NCBI RefSeq assembly: GCF_003669035.1
Contig: NZ_CP033070.1
Coordinates: 3,844,001 to 3,908,000 of the forward strand
Reading direction: 5' to 3'
DNA length: 64,000 nucleotides
Source of the DNA: Chryseobacterium sp. 3008163
GTDB taxonomy: Bacteria > Bacteroidota > Bacteroidia > Flavobacteriales > Weeksellaceae
How positions within the stretch are numbered: the first letter of the stretch is position 1; each line of letters starts with the position of its first letter. Positions 8,613-18,574 of this stretch are shown one piece after another. Under the pieces are notes generated by a model. The model was not told the DNA's origin and ran no database searches. It worked only from the letters and a program-made list of their open reading frames with translations. A program made the position numbers and the translations under genes.

Positions 8613-9464
8613 ATGTCTTCAAATTCTCAAACGCTGAAATCCTTTCATTCAATCAATTGCAATGGACGATTAATAGATTTAAGTTCACCACAATTGATGG
8701 GAATTTTAAATCTTACACCAGATTCTTTTTCGGATGGTGGAAAATTTAATAATGAAAAATCAGCATTGCAACAAGCTGAAAAGTTGTTAAAAGATGGCGC
8801 TTCAATAATTGATATTGGTCCGCAGTCTACACGTCCGAATGCGGAATTTCTGAGCAGTGAAGAAGAAATCAGAAGAATAGGAAATGTTATTTCTTTAATA
8901 AAAAAAGAATTTCCCGAAGCTTTAATTTCACTCGATACTTTTTATGCTGAAACAGTAAAATTTGGTTTTAATGAAGGAATTGATATTGTAAATGATATTT
9001 CAGGCGGCCAATTTGACGAAAAAATACTTGATGCAGTTGCTGAAACAAAACTTCCTTACATCTTGATGCACGTGAATCCGTCATATCAAACGATGCATGA
9101 AAAAACTTCTTTCGCAGATATTACTTTGACGGTCAATCAGTATTTTTCAAAAAAAACCGATGAATTATTGAATAAAGGAATCAAAGATATTATTCTTGAT
9201 CCGGGTTTTGGTTTTGGAAAAACGGTAGAAGATCAGATGAAAATGATTGATGAAGTAGAATTTTTCGGTTTTGGAAGTTTTCCTATGTTGATTGGGATTT
9301 CGAGAAAATCATTTATTTACAAACCATTAGGAAAATCTGCTTTAGATATCAATGAAGAAACGCAAAAGTTGCACATGAAGGTTTTAAAACAAGGTGCGAA
9401 AATTCTACGTGTGCATGATGTTGCAGAAGCTAAGAAAACTGTTGATGAATTTTTAGTATTATAA
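8613..9464 (+). CDS. folP: Dihydropteroate synthase
   Basis: The enzyme condenses 6-hydroxymethyl-dihydropterin pyrophosphate with p-aminobenzoate in folate synthesis and is the sulfonamide target. The 283 residues fit the family. Motifs include MGILNLTPDSFSDGG, DIGPQSTRP, NDISGG and DPGFGFGKT, with ISRKSF near the C-terminus. The frame is open back to 8460, but the extra 51 residues are hydrophobic and unlike the family, and a promoter element lies inside them, so I use the ATG at 8613. It is divergent from DUF1599 and followed by a strong GC-rich hairpin. Confidence 0.95.
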   Translation: MSSNSQTLKSFHSINCNGRLIDLSSPQLMGILNLTPDSFSDGGKFNNEKSALQQAEKLLKDGASIIDIGPQSTRPNAEFLSSEEEIRRIGNVISLIKKEFPEALISLDTFYAETVKFGFNEGIDIVNDISGGQFDEKILDAVAETKLPYILMHVNPSYQTMHEKTSFADITLTVNQYFSKKTDELLNKGIKDIILDPGFGFGKTVEDQMKMIDEVEFFGFGSFPMLIGISRKSFIYKPLGKSALDINEETQKLHMKVLKQGAKILRVHDVAEAKKTVDEFLVL

Positions 9465-9470
9465 CCCTTT

Positions 9471-9515
9471 TTTGTTTTCAGTAGCGGCGGCGTAGCCGCC
9501 GCTACTGAAAACAAA
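9471..9515. terminator. Perfect long GC-rich hairpin after folP
   Basis: Perfect 21-bp inverted arms (9471-9491 and 9495-9515) with a 3-nt GTA loop; the core is GTAGCGGCGGC / GCCGCCGCTAC. The outer arms are T/A-rich, so it can act in both directions between the convergent folP and M28 peptidase genes. It is far more stable and GC-rich than any other terminator in the window and may be a dispersed palindromic element. Confidence 0.7.
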
Positions 9516-9554
9516 AACTATAGAATCTCACAGCTATACTTGTTGATCACAAAA

Positions 9555-9577
9555 AAAGCTGAGACCAACTCAGCTTT
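9555..9577 (-). terminator. Terminator of the M28 peptidase gene
   Basis: Stem AAAGCTGAG / CTCAGCTTT (9555-9563, 9569-9577) with a 5-nt loop, followed on the minus strand by a T run. It lies 30 nt after the stop at 9609. Confidence 0.8.
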
Positions 9578-9608
9578 ACTATTTTCAAATTCTTTTCAAT
9601 TAAATTGA

Positions 9609-11078
9609 TTATCTCTCCAAAGTAAAAGTCGGAATGACTTTCGGACGCTCTGTTTCATTGGCCACTTTCCATGAAGTTCTATACATCCATTCCGTCATTT
9701 TGTAGAGTTTTTTGTAGTTAATATTTTCAGATTCATCTTGTGGAGTGTGATATTGATCATGCAATACACTTGTAAAAAATATGGCGGGAATTCCTGCTTT
9801 CGCATACGGAAGATGATCACTTCTGAAATAAAAATATTCAGCGTGATTCGGAGAATCCCAATCTTTCAGATAAGTAAATTTTGTACTTTCATTGTTGGCA
9901 TCTTCTGCCATTTTCACTAATTCTTCAGAGTTTTTGTGAGGTGCATTTCCTCCCAAAAGCGCCGCTTCGTTGTTGTCATTTCTTCCAATCATATCGCCAT
10001 TCAGAACGGCTACAATTTTTTCTTTAGAAACAACGGGATGTGCAGCGTGCCATCTTGAACCCAATAATCCTCTTTCTTCTGCGCCGTGAAATACAAACAG
10101 AATACTTCTTTTTGAAGGCTGTTTTTTATAGGCTCTTGCCATTGCCAACATTGCTACACAGGTACTTGCATTATCATCAGCTCCGTTGTAGATCGTGTCG
10201 TTTTTCACCGGATGACGGATTCCATCATGATCCTGATGACCGCTTAATAATACATACTCATCTTTCAACTTTGCATCGGTTCCGTCGATCTTCCCAATAA
10301 TATTGACGGAAGGATATTTATAAGTTTCAGTAATGATATTTAATGAAATTTTAGGATTGCTTTTTACCCAATCTGCATTTTCCCTTTTGATCCACAAAAC
10401 AGGAATGTTATTTGTGATTTTTTCCCTTAAACCTTTTACACCGTAAGTACCTCTGGTCATTTGCGGCAGAACTTCAACCCAACTTTTATCAGACGTTTCG
10501 TCTGTGATGAAAATAATTCCTTTTGCACCCAATTCAAAAGCTTTATTGTAATATTTTGTTCTTACAAATCCAGGATAACGTCTCACGAAAAGAGTCATTT
10601 CTTTATCGATGTTTTTATCGGAAGCGTTGATGGCCAGAATTTTTCCTTTAATATTTAATTGAGATAAATTTTCAGGTTCGGTAGTTCCGGCGTAGACGAT
10701 TTCAGCATCGATGTTGGCATTTACCGGTTCGGCAACGAGAAAATCTTTCCAAATTTTCAACTGAGTTTCTCCGATTTTCAAACTGCTTTGCGGAATAATC
10801 TGATGTCTGTACATATCAAAAAACTGAAAGAATGTTCCGTTGTCTCCTGCGGGTTTCATTCCGGCTTCTTTAGCTTTATTGGCAAGCCACATCGATACTT
10901 TGAGCTCATCCAAAGTTCCTGCTTCCCGTCCCCAAAACTGATCTGCAGCCACTTCATACATATCTTTTTTAAGATCAGTTTCTTTAATTGCGGAAACTAA
11001 TGGTTTTTTGTAATTCTGTGCGTTTCCAAGGATGAAAACAAGTAATCCTATTAAAGAAAAGAAGGTTTGTTTTTTCAT
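9609..11078 (-). CDS. Secreted M28 family metallopeptidase
   Basis: A zinc-dependent aminopeptidase-type enzyme of 489 residues with an N-terminal signal peptide ending GNAQ. A PA-like insert precedes the catalytic domain. Metal ligands and catalytic residues are visible in order: SGHQDHDG, GADDNASTC, HGAEERGLLGS, NGDMIGR and the late His in LHDQYHTPQDE. It is probably periplasmic or exported and degrades peptides. It stands alone, with its own terminator and about 210 nt of non-coding DNA upstream. A specific substrate cannot be deduced. Confidence 0.92.
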   Translation of the reverse strand: MKKQTFFSLIGLLVFILGNAQNYKKPLVSAIKETDLKKDMYEVAADQFWGREAGTLDELKVSMWLANKAKEAGMKPAGDNGTFFQFFDMYRHQIIPQSSLKIGETQLKIWKDFLVAEPVNANIDAEIVYAGTTEPENLSQLNIKGKILAINASDKNIDKEMTLFVRRYPGFVRTKYYNKAFELGAKGIIFITDETSDKSWVEVLPQMTRGTYGVKGLREKITNNIPVLWIKRENADWVKSNPKISLNIITETYKYPSVNIIGKIDGTDAKLKDEYVLLSGHQDHDGIRHPVKNDTIYNGADDNASTCVAMLAMARAYKKQPSKRSILFVFHGAEERGLLGSRWHAAHPVVSKEKIVAVLNGDMIGRNDNNEAALLGGNAPHKNSEELVKMAEDANNESTKFTYLKDWDSPNHAEYFYFRSDHLPYAKAGIPAIFFTSVLHDQYHTPQDESENINYKKLYKMTEWMYRTSWKVANETERPKVIPTFTLER

Positions 11079-11231
11079 TATTTTATCTTACTTAATTGTA
11101 TTAATTTCTGAAAAACTGCTTTCTATTTCGTACGTCTTCTTCTCGTTTTTCAGATTTGAAGGATAAATATAATTAATTAAAATCTTTTTTAATTGTTCAT
11201 AAAAAATGATTTTTTGAACTATTCAAAATAA

Positions 11232-11266
11232 AAAAACCGGAACAAAAATGTTTTGCTCCGGTTTTT
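11232..11266 (-). terminator. Terminator of the first DUF5686 gene
   Basis: Stem AAAAACCGGA / TCCGGTTTTT (11232-11241, 11257-11266), extended inward with one mismatch, lies 25 nt after the 11291 stop and is followed by a T run on the minus strand. Confidence 0.8.
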
Positions 11267-11290
11267 ATTACTTATTGCCAATTACTTATA

Positions 11291-13743
11291 TTAGAATCCT
11301 AATAATTTCAATTTAAACTGAATGGCGAAATTATCTTTAAACTTCGGAGTATTGTAATGTCCTACTCTGTAGAAAAATCCTAGGTTAAATTGTGAGGATA
11401 GGAAGTTATTCCATTCTAAACCTAATTCATTATAAAGATGATCTAGTTTTTCAAATTCAAACTGATGGAATTCTTTATTTTTCATATCACCGATCGTTCC
11501 TCTGTAAATGAAGTCAAAGCTTGAAACGTTCTTTCCAAAACTTTTGAAATACCACGGAAGTCTATGCGTCAAATAAGCACCAACGAATTTATCATTATAG
11601 TATTTTCCACCTTCCATTGTGGCAAAACCTAAGTATGAAGTCAGGTTAAAATTCAATCCGCCATGTCCGTTTCCTAAACCGTTCATTGTGAAATTTTTCC
11701 AGATCGGAGCGTCGCCGGTAATGATTCCGCCGTAAGCTCTCACGCCTGTCACACCCAATTTCGTTTTAAAATTGTGAACAAAAAGCGCATCAAATCTGCT
11801 GAAATTAAAATCTCCGTCTAACGTTTTAAATCCCTGTTCATAATTCAGGTATAATTCCGGAAGGTTTTGTTCGTAGGTATATTTTCCGGTAGGTGTCATG
11901 ATATTCTTTGAATTGGGAGAATATTTTAAAGTGATTGTTGATGATGCAATATCAAACTGGCTCCCCAAACCTTTGAAATTATAGGCGAATTTAGATTCTT
12001 CCTGAGTTTTTTTCGCCGAAACATTTACGGTTAAGCCATTCGTGATGTCATTTTCATAACTTACTTTAAACCCTTCATAGCCATAGAAAACTCCATTGTT
12101 CAGAGCAACTCCGGAATTCATGATTTTCATTCTGAAATTCCACAAGTTTTCTGAGAAACGACCTGCTGCCATAACATCATTGAAATATTCAACACGGAAA
12201 AATGAATTTTTATTTAATGTGGTGCGAATGTCAACCCCTGCTCCGTATTTAAAGTCTTTGTCATAAATTCCGTAAGCAAAATAAGCGTCAGGAGAAATAT
12301 ATTTATTGAATTTTTCGTTCAGTTTTGCTCCTGCTCCAAAACGGAAATGCTCATATTTATTATAACCAATTAATTTCGCCAAATCAAAATCTACAATTCC
12401 TAGTCTTACTTTTCCTTTTAATAAACCTGTCAAAGCTTTTGCTTTTTGGTCAAGCTTATATTTGCTGCTTAAACTGTCAATTTTGGAGTAGGTCGTCACT
12501 TCACGGTCTGTCAGATTTTCAGTTCTGTACTGATCAATTAATTTTCCGTCAGAGTTTTTTACATCAATCGTGTAGCCTTTAAAATCCTGTGGTTTTTCTT
12601 CAATAGGTGTTTTAAAATCGAAATAATCAGCAGTAGCAAATGCATAACTTCCAAATCTCTTTTTGGTATTTTTTTCTGCTTCTTTTTCTTCTTTGGTTTT
12701 CTTTTTATCAGATTTATCATCGCTGTCGAAAGACGTGGAGCCCATTTTGAGTTTGTAGTTTTCTTTCACCAAAAACCATTTGTTTTCAATAGGTTTCCAA
12801 ATACTGGTGATGCTGCCTTCGCTTCTGATTTTGCTATTGCTTTCGATTTTTTAAGGGCATAACTTTCTTTGTCTACATAGATATATCCGTTAAATTTTCT
12901 ACTGTCAGCAGTTGTTTTGTAACCAACCTGACGGAACCTGATCACATAATTTTGTCTTCCTTCAATTTCAATCGAATCAGTCAGGAAAAAGCGGTAAAGG
13001 TTTCTGTTTTCTTCACGTATTTCTTTTGGAATCACATTTCTGTTGGAACGGAAAGCCATCAGTTCGTAGATAGGTTCTTTTAAACCTGCAATTTTATTAT
13101 CTAAAATATTGGTTTTCTCGCCGTATTTTTTTGAATATAAACTTTGTGAAGCTCTTTCCCACAAAAACATTTTGCTTTTCCCAACCAATTTCATCAGGTT
13201 GACAGATTCTAGAGAATCTTTTCTTTCCTGAGTTTTCATTGGCTGCTGTGGAAGACTTTTTAAAGAGTCAATTCGGTTGGCAATGTATGTGTTGTAGGCT
13301 TTAATGCTGTCTTCATCAAAATCCAGAGAAATTTTTTCATACGATTTAAATGAATAAGAATCTAAGCTTAACGGAGAATTCTGCTTGTAATTGTCGTTGA
13401 TTTTTCTCAGAATTTCTAAAGCTCTGGGATCACTTTTATCCTCGAGAATTACCGTCTGGATACTTTGAGTTTTAGGATCAGCTTTTGATAAAAAAACTTC
13501 CATCACTTTGTCAACCACGACATCATCTTCATAAAAACCTCTCGCAGAAACTTCTACTTTTTTACATTTTGTTTTGAAGTTAAGCGTACCTGAGGCATCG
13601 GTTTTTCCGACCAATTTATCATTGCAGGTCACTGAAGCATTAGAAATCACAGACTGATCTCCTGAGCTTTTAACGATGATTTTCGACTGTGAGAAAGTGC
13701 TGATGTATCCGAGTGATAACAGCAATAAATACAATTTTTTCAT
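11291..13743 (-). CDS. DUF5686 outer-membrane protein, paralogue 1 (frameshifted)
   Basis: A TonB-receptor-like outer-membrane protein. A signal peptide (MKKLYLLLLSLGYISTFSQ) precedes a carboxypeptidase-regulatory-like beta-sandwich (SNASVTCNDKLVGKTDASG) and the shared VILEDKSDPRALEILRKIN motif. A large C-terminal DUF5686 barrel follows, ending in FAIQFKLKLLGF. The frame breaks at a T6 run (12847-12852). One more base gives ALKKIESNSKIRSEGSIT, which matches the paralogues (KKFESASKKKSEAD and KKIESISKDKNDGN), and 817 residues in all. The break is therefore best seen as a sequence error, and the first stop after it is an artefact. The function of DUF5686 is unknown. Confidence 0.88.
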
Positions 13744-13885
13744 AAAGAATTTCTAACGATTAAATTTGATTGGCTGGTGATGAATTTTCTTTTCTTTTTA
13801 TTTTAAGTTGAAAATCATGTAAATCAAATCAGCTATGGCAAATAAAGTGCCGCAGATGTTAAAAATTCTTAATGTAAATTAATTA

Positions 13886-14122
13886 TTAGTTGAGATGTGC
13901 CTGTTTTTCGGCAAATTCTTTAGAGAACTTTATTCTGTCTTCTTCCAGTTGCTCCTGATTGTCGGGCAAGACATAATTGAATAAAATTTTATCTTCACTG
14001 TCTAAGAAAATCATTTCTTTTTCTTCACCATCGATCATTTGGGAGAAAATTGCCCACATCGAAGTATCTTTTAATCTCAATAATTCGAAAAACTGTTCTG
14101 CTTTTATTTCTATTTTTTTCAT
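13886..14122 (-). CDS. Small hypothetical protein (78 aa)
   Basis: A 78-residue acidic, helical, cytoplasmic protein with no signal peptide (MKKIEIKAEQFFELLRLKD start). I do not recognise a family. It lies between two DUF5686 genes on the same strand, 43 nt after the stop of paralogue 2, and may be read through from it. The spacing on its other side (142 nt to the next start) holds no obvious terminator. Confidence 0.55.
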   Translation of the reverse strand: MKKIEIKAEQFFELLRLKDTSMWAIFSQMIDGEEKEMIFLDSEDKILFNYVLPDNQEQLEEDRIKFSKEFAEKQAHLN

Positions 14123-14165
14123 TGATTTCTTTTCATTATTTATTAATCATTACCGATTACTTATT

Positions 14166-16579
14166 TTAAAACTCCAAAAGCTTTAATTTAAACTGAAATG
14201 CAAAATTCTGTTTAAAATTGTATGTTGTGTAATATCCGACTCTGTAAAAAACGCCTAAATTAAAGTACGAAGAAAGGAAATTATTCCATTCCAATCCAAC
14301 TTCCTGATACAGATGATCTAATTTTCTGAACCTGAAATCATGATATTCGGGATGTTTCATATCACCGATGGTTCCTCTTAAAACAAAATCTAAACTCGAA
14401 ACATTCTGCCCGATGCTTTTAAAATACCAGGGTAATCTATGCGTTAAATAATAGGCGACGAACCTATCATTATAAAATTTTCCGCCTTCCAACGTGGCAA
14501 ATCCCAAATAGGAAGTAAGGTTAAAATTAATGTCACGACTCGGCGACGCCAGACCATTCATTGTAAAATGTTTCCAAATTGGAGCTTCCCCTAAAACCAA
14601 TCCGCCATATAATCTGAGGCCTGTAGTTCCCAAACCGGTTTTAAAATTCTGCACAAATAATGCATCAAAACGAGTATAATTAAAATCTCCACCTAACGCT
14701 TTAAAACTTTGTTCAAAATTAAAATACAGCTCAGGATATTTCTGATCAATCAGAGATTTTCCCTGCGGCGTCATGATGTTGGTAGAATTCGGAGAGTATT
14801 TCAAGGTAACCAATGTATTGAAATTTTCAAAAGTTGCACCGCTGTTTCTGAAATTATAATCAAATTTTGCTTCTTCCGTATTTCTTCTTGCGGCAAATGC
14901 CAATGTCAAACCATTGGTGACGTCATTTAGATAAGATACAGAAGCACCTTCGTATCGGTAGTATTTATCGTTGTTGATGTTGTTTCCGTAGTTCATCATC
15001 CGCATTCTAAACGTCCATAGTCTGCGGTAAAACTCACCGGAAGAGTTCACATCATCATAATATTCAATTCTAAAGAAAGAGTTTTTATCGAGTGTCGTTT
15101 TGATGTCGAGCCCAATTCCATACTTAAATTTATCGTCACTCAAACCGTACGCAAAATAATAATCCGGCGAAAAATAAGGATTGAAATTCTCATTTAGCTT
15201 TCCTTTTAAACCCAGTCTGAAACCTTCGTATAAGTTATAATTGATGATTTCACCAATATCAAAATCGAAACTTCCAGAGCGAACCTGTCCGTTAATTAAA
15301 CCGGTTAAAATTCTGGCTTTGCGGTCTACATTGTATTTTTTCCTAAACTGTCAATGACGAAATAGGTATTTTTTTCTCGATCAGACAAAGGTTCGGTTCT
15401 GTATTTCTGAAGCGTTTTTCCATCAGCATTTTTTACGGTAAAAGTATAGCCTTTGAAGTCTTTTTGATTTTCTTCAATCGGAGATTCGTAATCAAAATAT
15501 TTTGAACTCAGATAAGCATAGGTTCCAAAGCTATTTTTATGTTTTTTTAAATGATTTTCAGAATTTTCAGTTGATTCTGTATTATTCATCATCATTCGAC
15601 TCATTCTCAGTTTTACGCTTTCTTCAGACAGAAACCATTTATTATTGAAGAAAATCCATGTACTTGTAATGTTGCCATCGTTCTTATCTTTACTGATGCT
15701 TTCTATTTTTTTGATGCCATACGTATCGATATCGATATACAAATATCCGCTGAATTTCCTCCTTTTAACGTTCTTTTTGTAGCTCACTTCACGGAAGCGG
15801 ATCACAAAATTTTTTCTGCCTTCAACTTCAATCGTGTCAGTCAAATAGAACCGATACAGTCCACGGTTTTCCGGCTTGATCTGTTCCGGAATTTTATCTC
15901 TGTTTCCCTGTAAGGCAATCAGTTCATAAATGGGCTGCTTCAGTCCTGAGATACGATTGTCTAAAATATTAACTTTTTCACCGTACTTTTTTGAGTACAA
16001 ATATTCCTGAGCGCGTTCCCAAAGAAATAATTTACTTTTAGAAAATATTCTTCGCGCCGAAACATCGTTAACAGAATCTTTGGCTTTCTGCTTTTTGAAA
16101 AGATTAAAATTGTTGTTGAAAATTTCTGTGTACACAGAGATGCTGTCCTGATCAATGTCTAACGAGATTTTATCATAAGATTTGTAAGTGTAAGAATCTA
16201 AACTCTGGGGAGAATTACTTTTAAAAAACTGATTTACTTTTCTTAAAATTTCAAGTGCTTTTGGATCACTTTTGTCTTCAAGAATAACGGTTTCTATGGA
16301 TTGTGTTTTCGATGAAGTATTGATAAGGGTAACGGTCATTTCATCTTCAACTATTGCACTTTCTTTGAAATAATTGGCCGCTTTAATCTGGATACTTTTG
16401 CATTTAGATTTAAATTCCAAAAATCCGTTATCGTCCGTTTTTCCTAAAAATTTATCGTTGCATGAAATAATGGCGTTGGGAATAGGTGTTCCTTTGGCTT
16501 CGTTAATTACTGTGAGTTTTGATTGCGAAAAACCAAAAACAAACATCCACAGAAATATAAAAATAAGCCCTCTTTTCAT
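14166..16579 (-). CDS. DUF5686 outer-membrane protein, paralogue 2 (frameshifted)
   Basis: The same layout as its neighbours: a signal peptide (ending GFSQ), a regulatory-like domain with IPNAIISCNDKFLGKTDD, the VILEDKSDPKALEILRKVN motif and a C-terminal barrel ending FAFQFKLKLLEF. The frame is lost at a T6 run (15336-15341). Adding one base restores DSLGKKYNVDRKARILTGL and an 804-residue product. The open piece that appears to start at 15143 is the continuation, not a separate gene. Its own TAATTTTG promoter lies just upstream, so the paralogues need not be one operon. Confidence 0.88.
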
Positions 16580-16594
16580 GAAAAAAATCTACCA

Positions 16595-16602
16595 CAAAAT
16601 TA
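16595..16602 (-). promoter_or_regulatory. -7 promoter element of DUF5686 paralogue 2
   Basis: TAATTTTG on the minus strand fits TAnnTTTG and ends 16 nt before the start at 16579. Confidence 0.5.
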
Positions 16603-16671
16603 CTGATATTTCTTTGGGTAAGAAAGTTTTTGAAACGAAGTTTTGTAATTCAATTTATTTCAGAAAAACAA

Positions 16672-16695
16672 ATTCCCGAATGATTTCGGGAATTG
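16672..16695 (-). terminator. Terminator of the cytochrome c peroxidase gene
   Basis: Ten-base perfect arms AATTCCCGAA / TTCGGGAATT (16672-16681, 16686-16695) with a TGAT loop start immediately after the stop at 16697 on the minus strand and are followed by T-rich DNA. Confidence 0.8.
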
Positions 16696-16696
16696 T

Positions 16697-18508
16697 TTAT
16701 TTGTCGTTTAAAGCACTCATAAAATCAATAATTTCATCAATTTCCTGATTGGTTAAATTAAGTTTTGAGTCTGATAGCGTTTGATTTTTAATCGATAATC
16801 CTAAACCGTTTCCACCACCCTTATTGTAGAAGTCCATGACTTCTTTTAAAGTTTTATAACCGCCATTATGCATGTACGGAGCCGTTTTACTAATGTTTCT
16901 AAGCGTCGGAGTTTTAAATGAATTCTGAAGAAACGCTACCGTCTCGTGGAATTTTCCTCTTCCTAAATCATTATCGATCTTTCTGTTTGAAGCATTTTCT
17001 GCAACTCCCAAAACTTCCTGTTCGGTTTTATTGAAAGTGGGTGGAACAGTGCCGTTAAACAACGGAATAAAATGGCAGATTGCACACTGTGCTTTTCCTA
17101 CAAAAAGATTAAACCCTTTTTTCTGTTTTTCGGTCATGGCAGATGATTTTCCGCGCATATAGTCGTCAAAATCTGAATTGAATGTTGCCAAAGAACGAAT
17201 GTAGCTCGCCAAAACATTCTGCAGCTGCCAAACTTCGGTATTTTTTGTTTTGTAAATTTTCTCGAAATCTTTTTGGTATTTTTTATCCTGATTAATCTTA
17301 GCAATAATCGCATTCATATCGCCGTGCATTTCCTCTTTGTTGGTGATTACGTCAGAACTTTGTCCTTCGAGGTCATCTTTTCTCATGTCCCAAAACTGTC
17401 CGTGTTGAAAAGCGGAGTAGCTCAGTGAAGGCGTATTTCTCTGCAGTGCTACATTTTCCAGCGACATCGATTTTTCTAAACCGTCGGTGAATGCTTTTTC
17501 AGCAATGTGACAGGTCGCACAACTTCTCGAATTGCTGTTGGAAAGAATTTTATCACTGAAAAGCTGTTTCCCGAGATTAACTTTTTCAGGTGACATTTCA
17601 TATTCCTTTCCGGGAACAAAAGCGTTTGGGTTAAATGCATCTTTAGAAAAGAAAGTCGATGCATTTTTATTTAAAGCTGAAGTCACTTCAACATCCGGAA
17701 TGTTTTCTTCTTTTTTAAACTGAAGAAGTAAAGTCGATATCTTATTTAAATGATCGGGAACAAAATGAATATAATCAAATGTATTTTTATCTGAATTTTT
17801 CTTTAAAATTCCATTGGCAATACCAATTTCACTGACGATTTGTTTTAAAGATTTTTGTTTAGATTTTTCCGTTGAAATTTGTTCTAAAGTCCATCGTACT
17901 CCTTCCAAAGCAAAGGGCATTTCTTCCAAGAATGTTCCTGAAATGGGTGTGTCAAAGCCTGCAATTCCCAAACTAGAAATCCTAAAAACCTGCTGTCTTA
18001 AAGCGTCAAAAACCTGATCTTTGCTAATCGTAATGACCAGAAAATTAGCTTTTATGGTATTGCTTTTGTTGGTGAGCTTTTTTAAAATTCTGATCAATTC
18101 GTCCTTGTTCTGTTTTTCATACGGATAGATCATTTCTTCAATCACCTGAAGACCTTCAGGTTCAATTTCGGTATGTTCTTCCATTTCTATTTCCGGAAGA
18201 GCCGAACCGTTCATGAATCTTGCAGTGTTTGGGAGGAAATATTCTACCGCCCATTCCATTTTCTTGTAGGTTTTCCTGAGTTGCTGAAATTTCTCCTGAA
18301 GAATTTTGTTGCCAGCATCTTTTGAAACCAACGTTATCAGTTCATTGGTCTGTCTCAAAAATTCAACATTATTTTTAAATATTTCCTTCTTTACAGCGGT
18401 CAAATCGTTGACGATTGGTTTTTTATCGGTTTGGCACTGCAAAATTCCAAAGAAAACAAAGGTGAGAATGAGAAATATGGCGAGAGGATATTTGAGAATA
18501 AATTTCAT
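16697..18508 (-). CDS. Di-haem cytochrome c peroxidase family lipoprotein
   Basis: A 603-residue periplasmic protein. The N-terminus has a membrane/lipobox segment (FVFFGILQC) and about 280 residues of helical domain with no clear motif. The C-terminal half is a CcpA/MauG-type di-haem domain. Two c-type haem sites are present, SCATCH near residue 331 and CAICH near residue 474, and the late TAPYMHNGGYKTLKEVMDFY segment is typical. It probably reduces peroxide or acts as a MauG-like oxidase. It starts 66 nt after the PhoX-like lipoprotein gene on the same strand, so the two probably form an operon. The long N-terminal domain is an addition to the usual peroxidase. Confidence 0.88.
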   Translation of the reverse strand: MKFILKYPLAIFLILTFVFFGILQCQTDKKPIVNDLTAVKKEIFKNNVEFLRQTNELITLVSKDAGNKILQEKFQQLRKTYKKMEWAVEYFLPNTARFMNGSALPEIEMEEHTEIEPEGLQVIEEMIYPYEKQNKDELIRILKKLTNKSNTIKANFLVITISKDQVFDALRQQVFRISSLGIAGFDTPISGTFLEEMPFALEGVRWTLEQISTEKSKQKSLKQIVSEIGIANGILKKNSDKNTFDYIHFVPDHLNKISTLLLQFKKEENIPDVEVTSALNKNASTFFSKDAFNPNAFVPGKEYEMSPEKVNLGKQLFSDKILSNSNSRSCATCHIAEKAFTDGLEKSMSLENVALQRNTPSLSYSAFQHGQFWDMRKDDLEGQSSDVITNKEEMHGDMNAIIAKINQDKKYQKDFEKIYKTKNTEVWQLQNVLASYIRSLATFNSDFDDYMRGKSSAMTEKQKKGFNLFVGKAQCAICHFIPLFNGTVPPTFNKTEQEVLGVAENASNRKIDNDLGRGKFHETVAFLQNSFKTPTLRNISKTAPYMHNGGYKTLKEVMDFYNKGGGNGLGLSIKNQTLSDSKLNLTNQEIDEIIDFMSALNDK

Positions 18509-18574
18509 TGCTTATAAAAAAGCATCAATAGAGAAAACTCTACTGATACTTTGCTTAATTAATGGTTATAAAAA

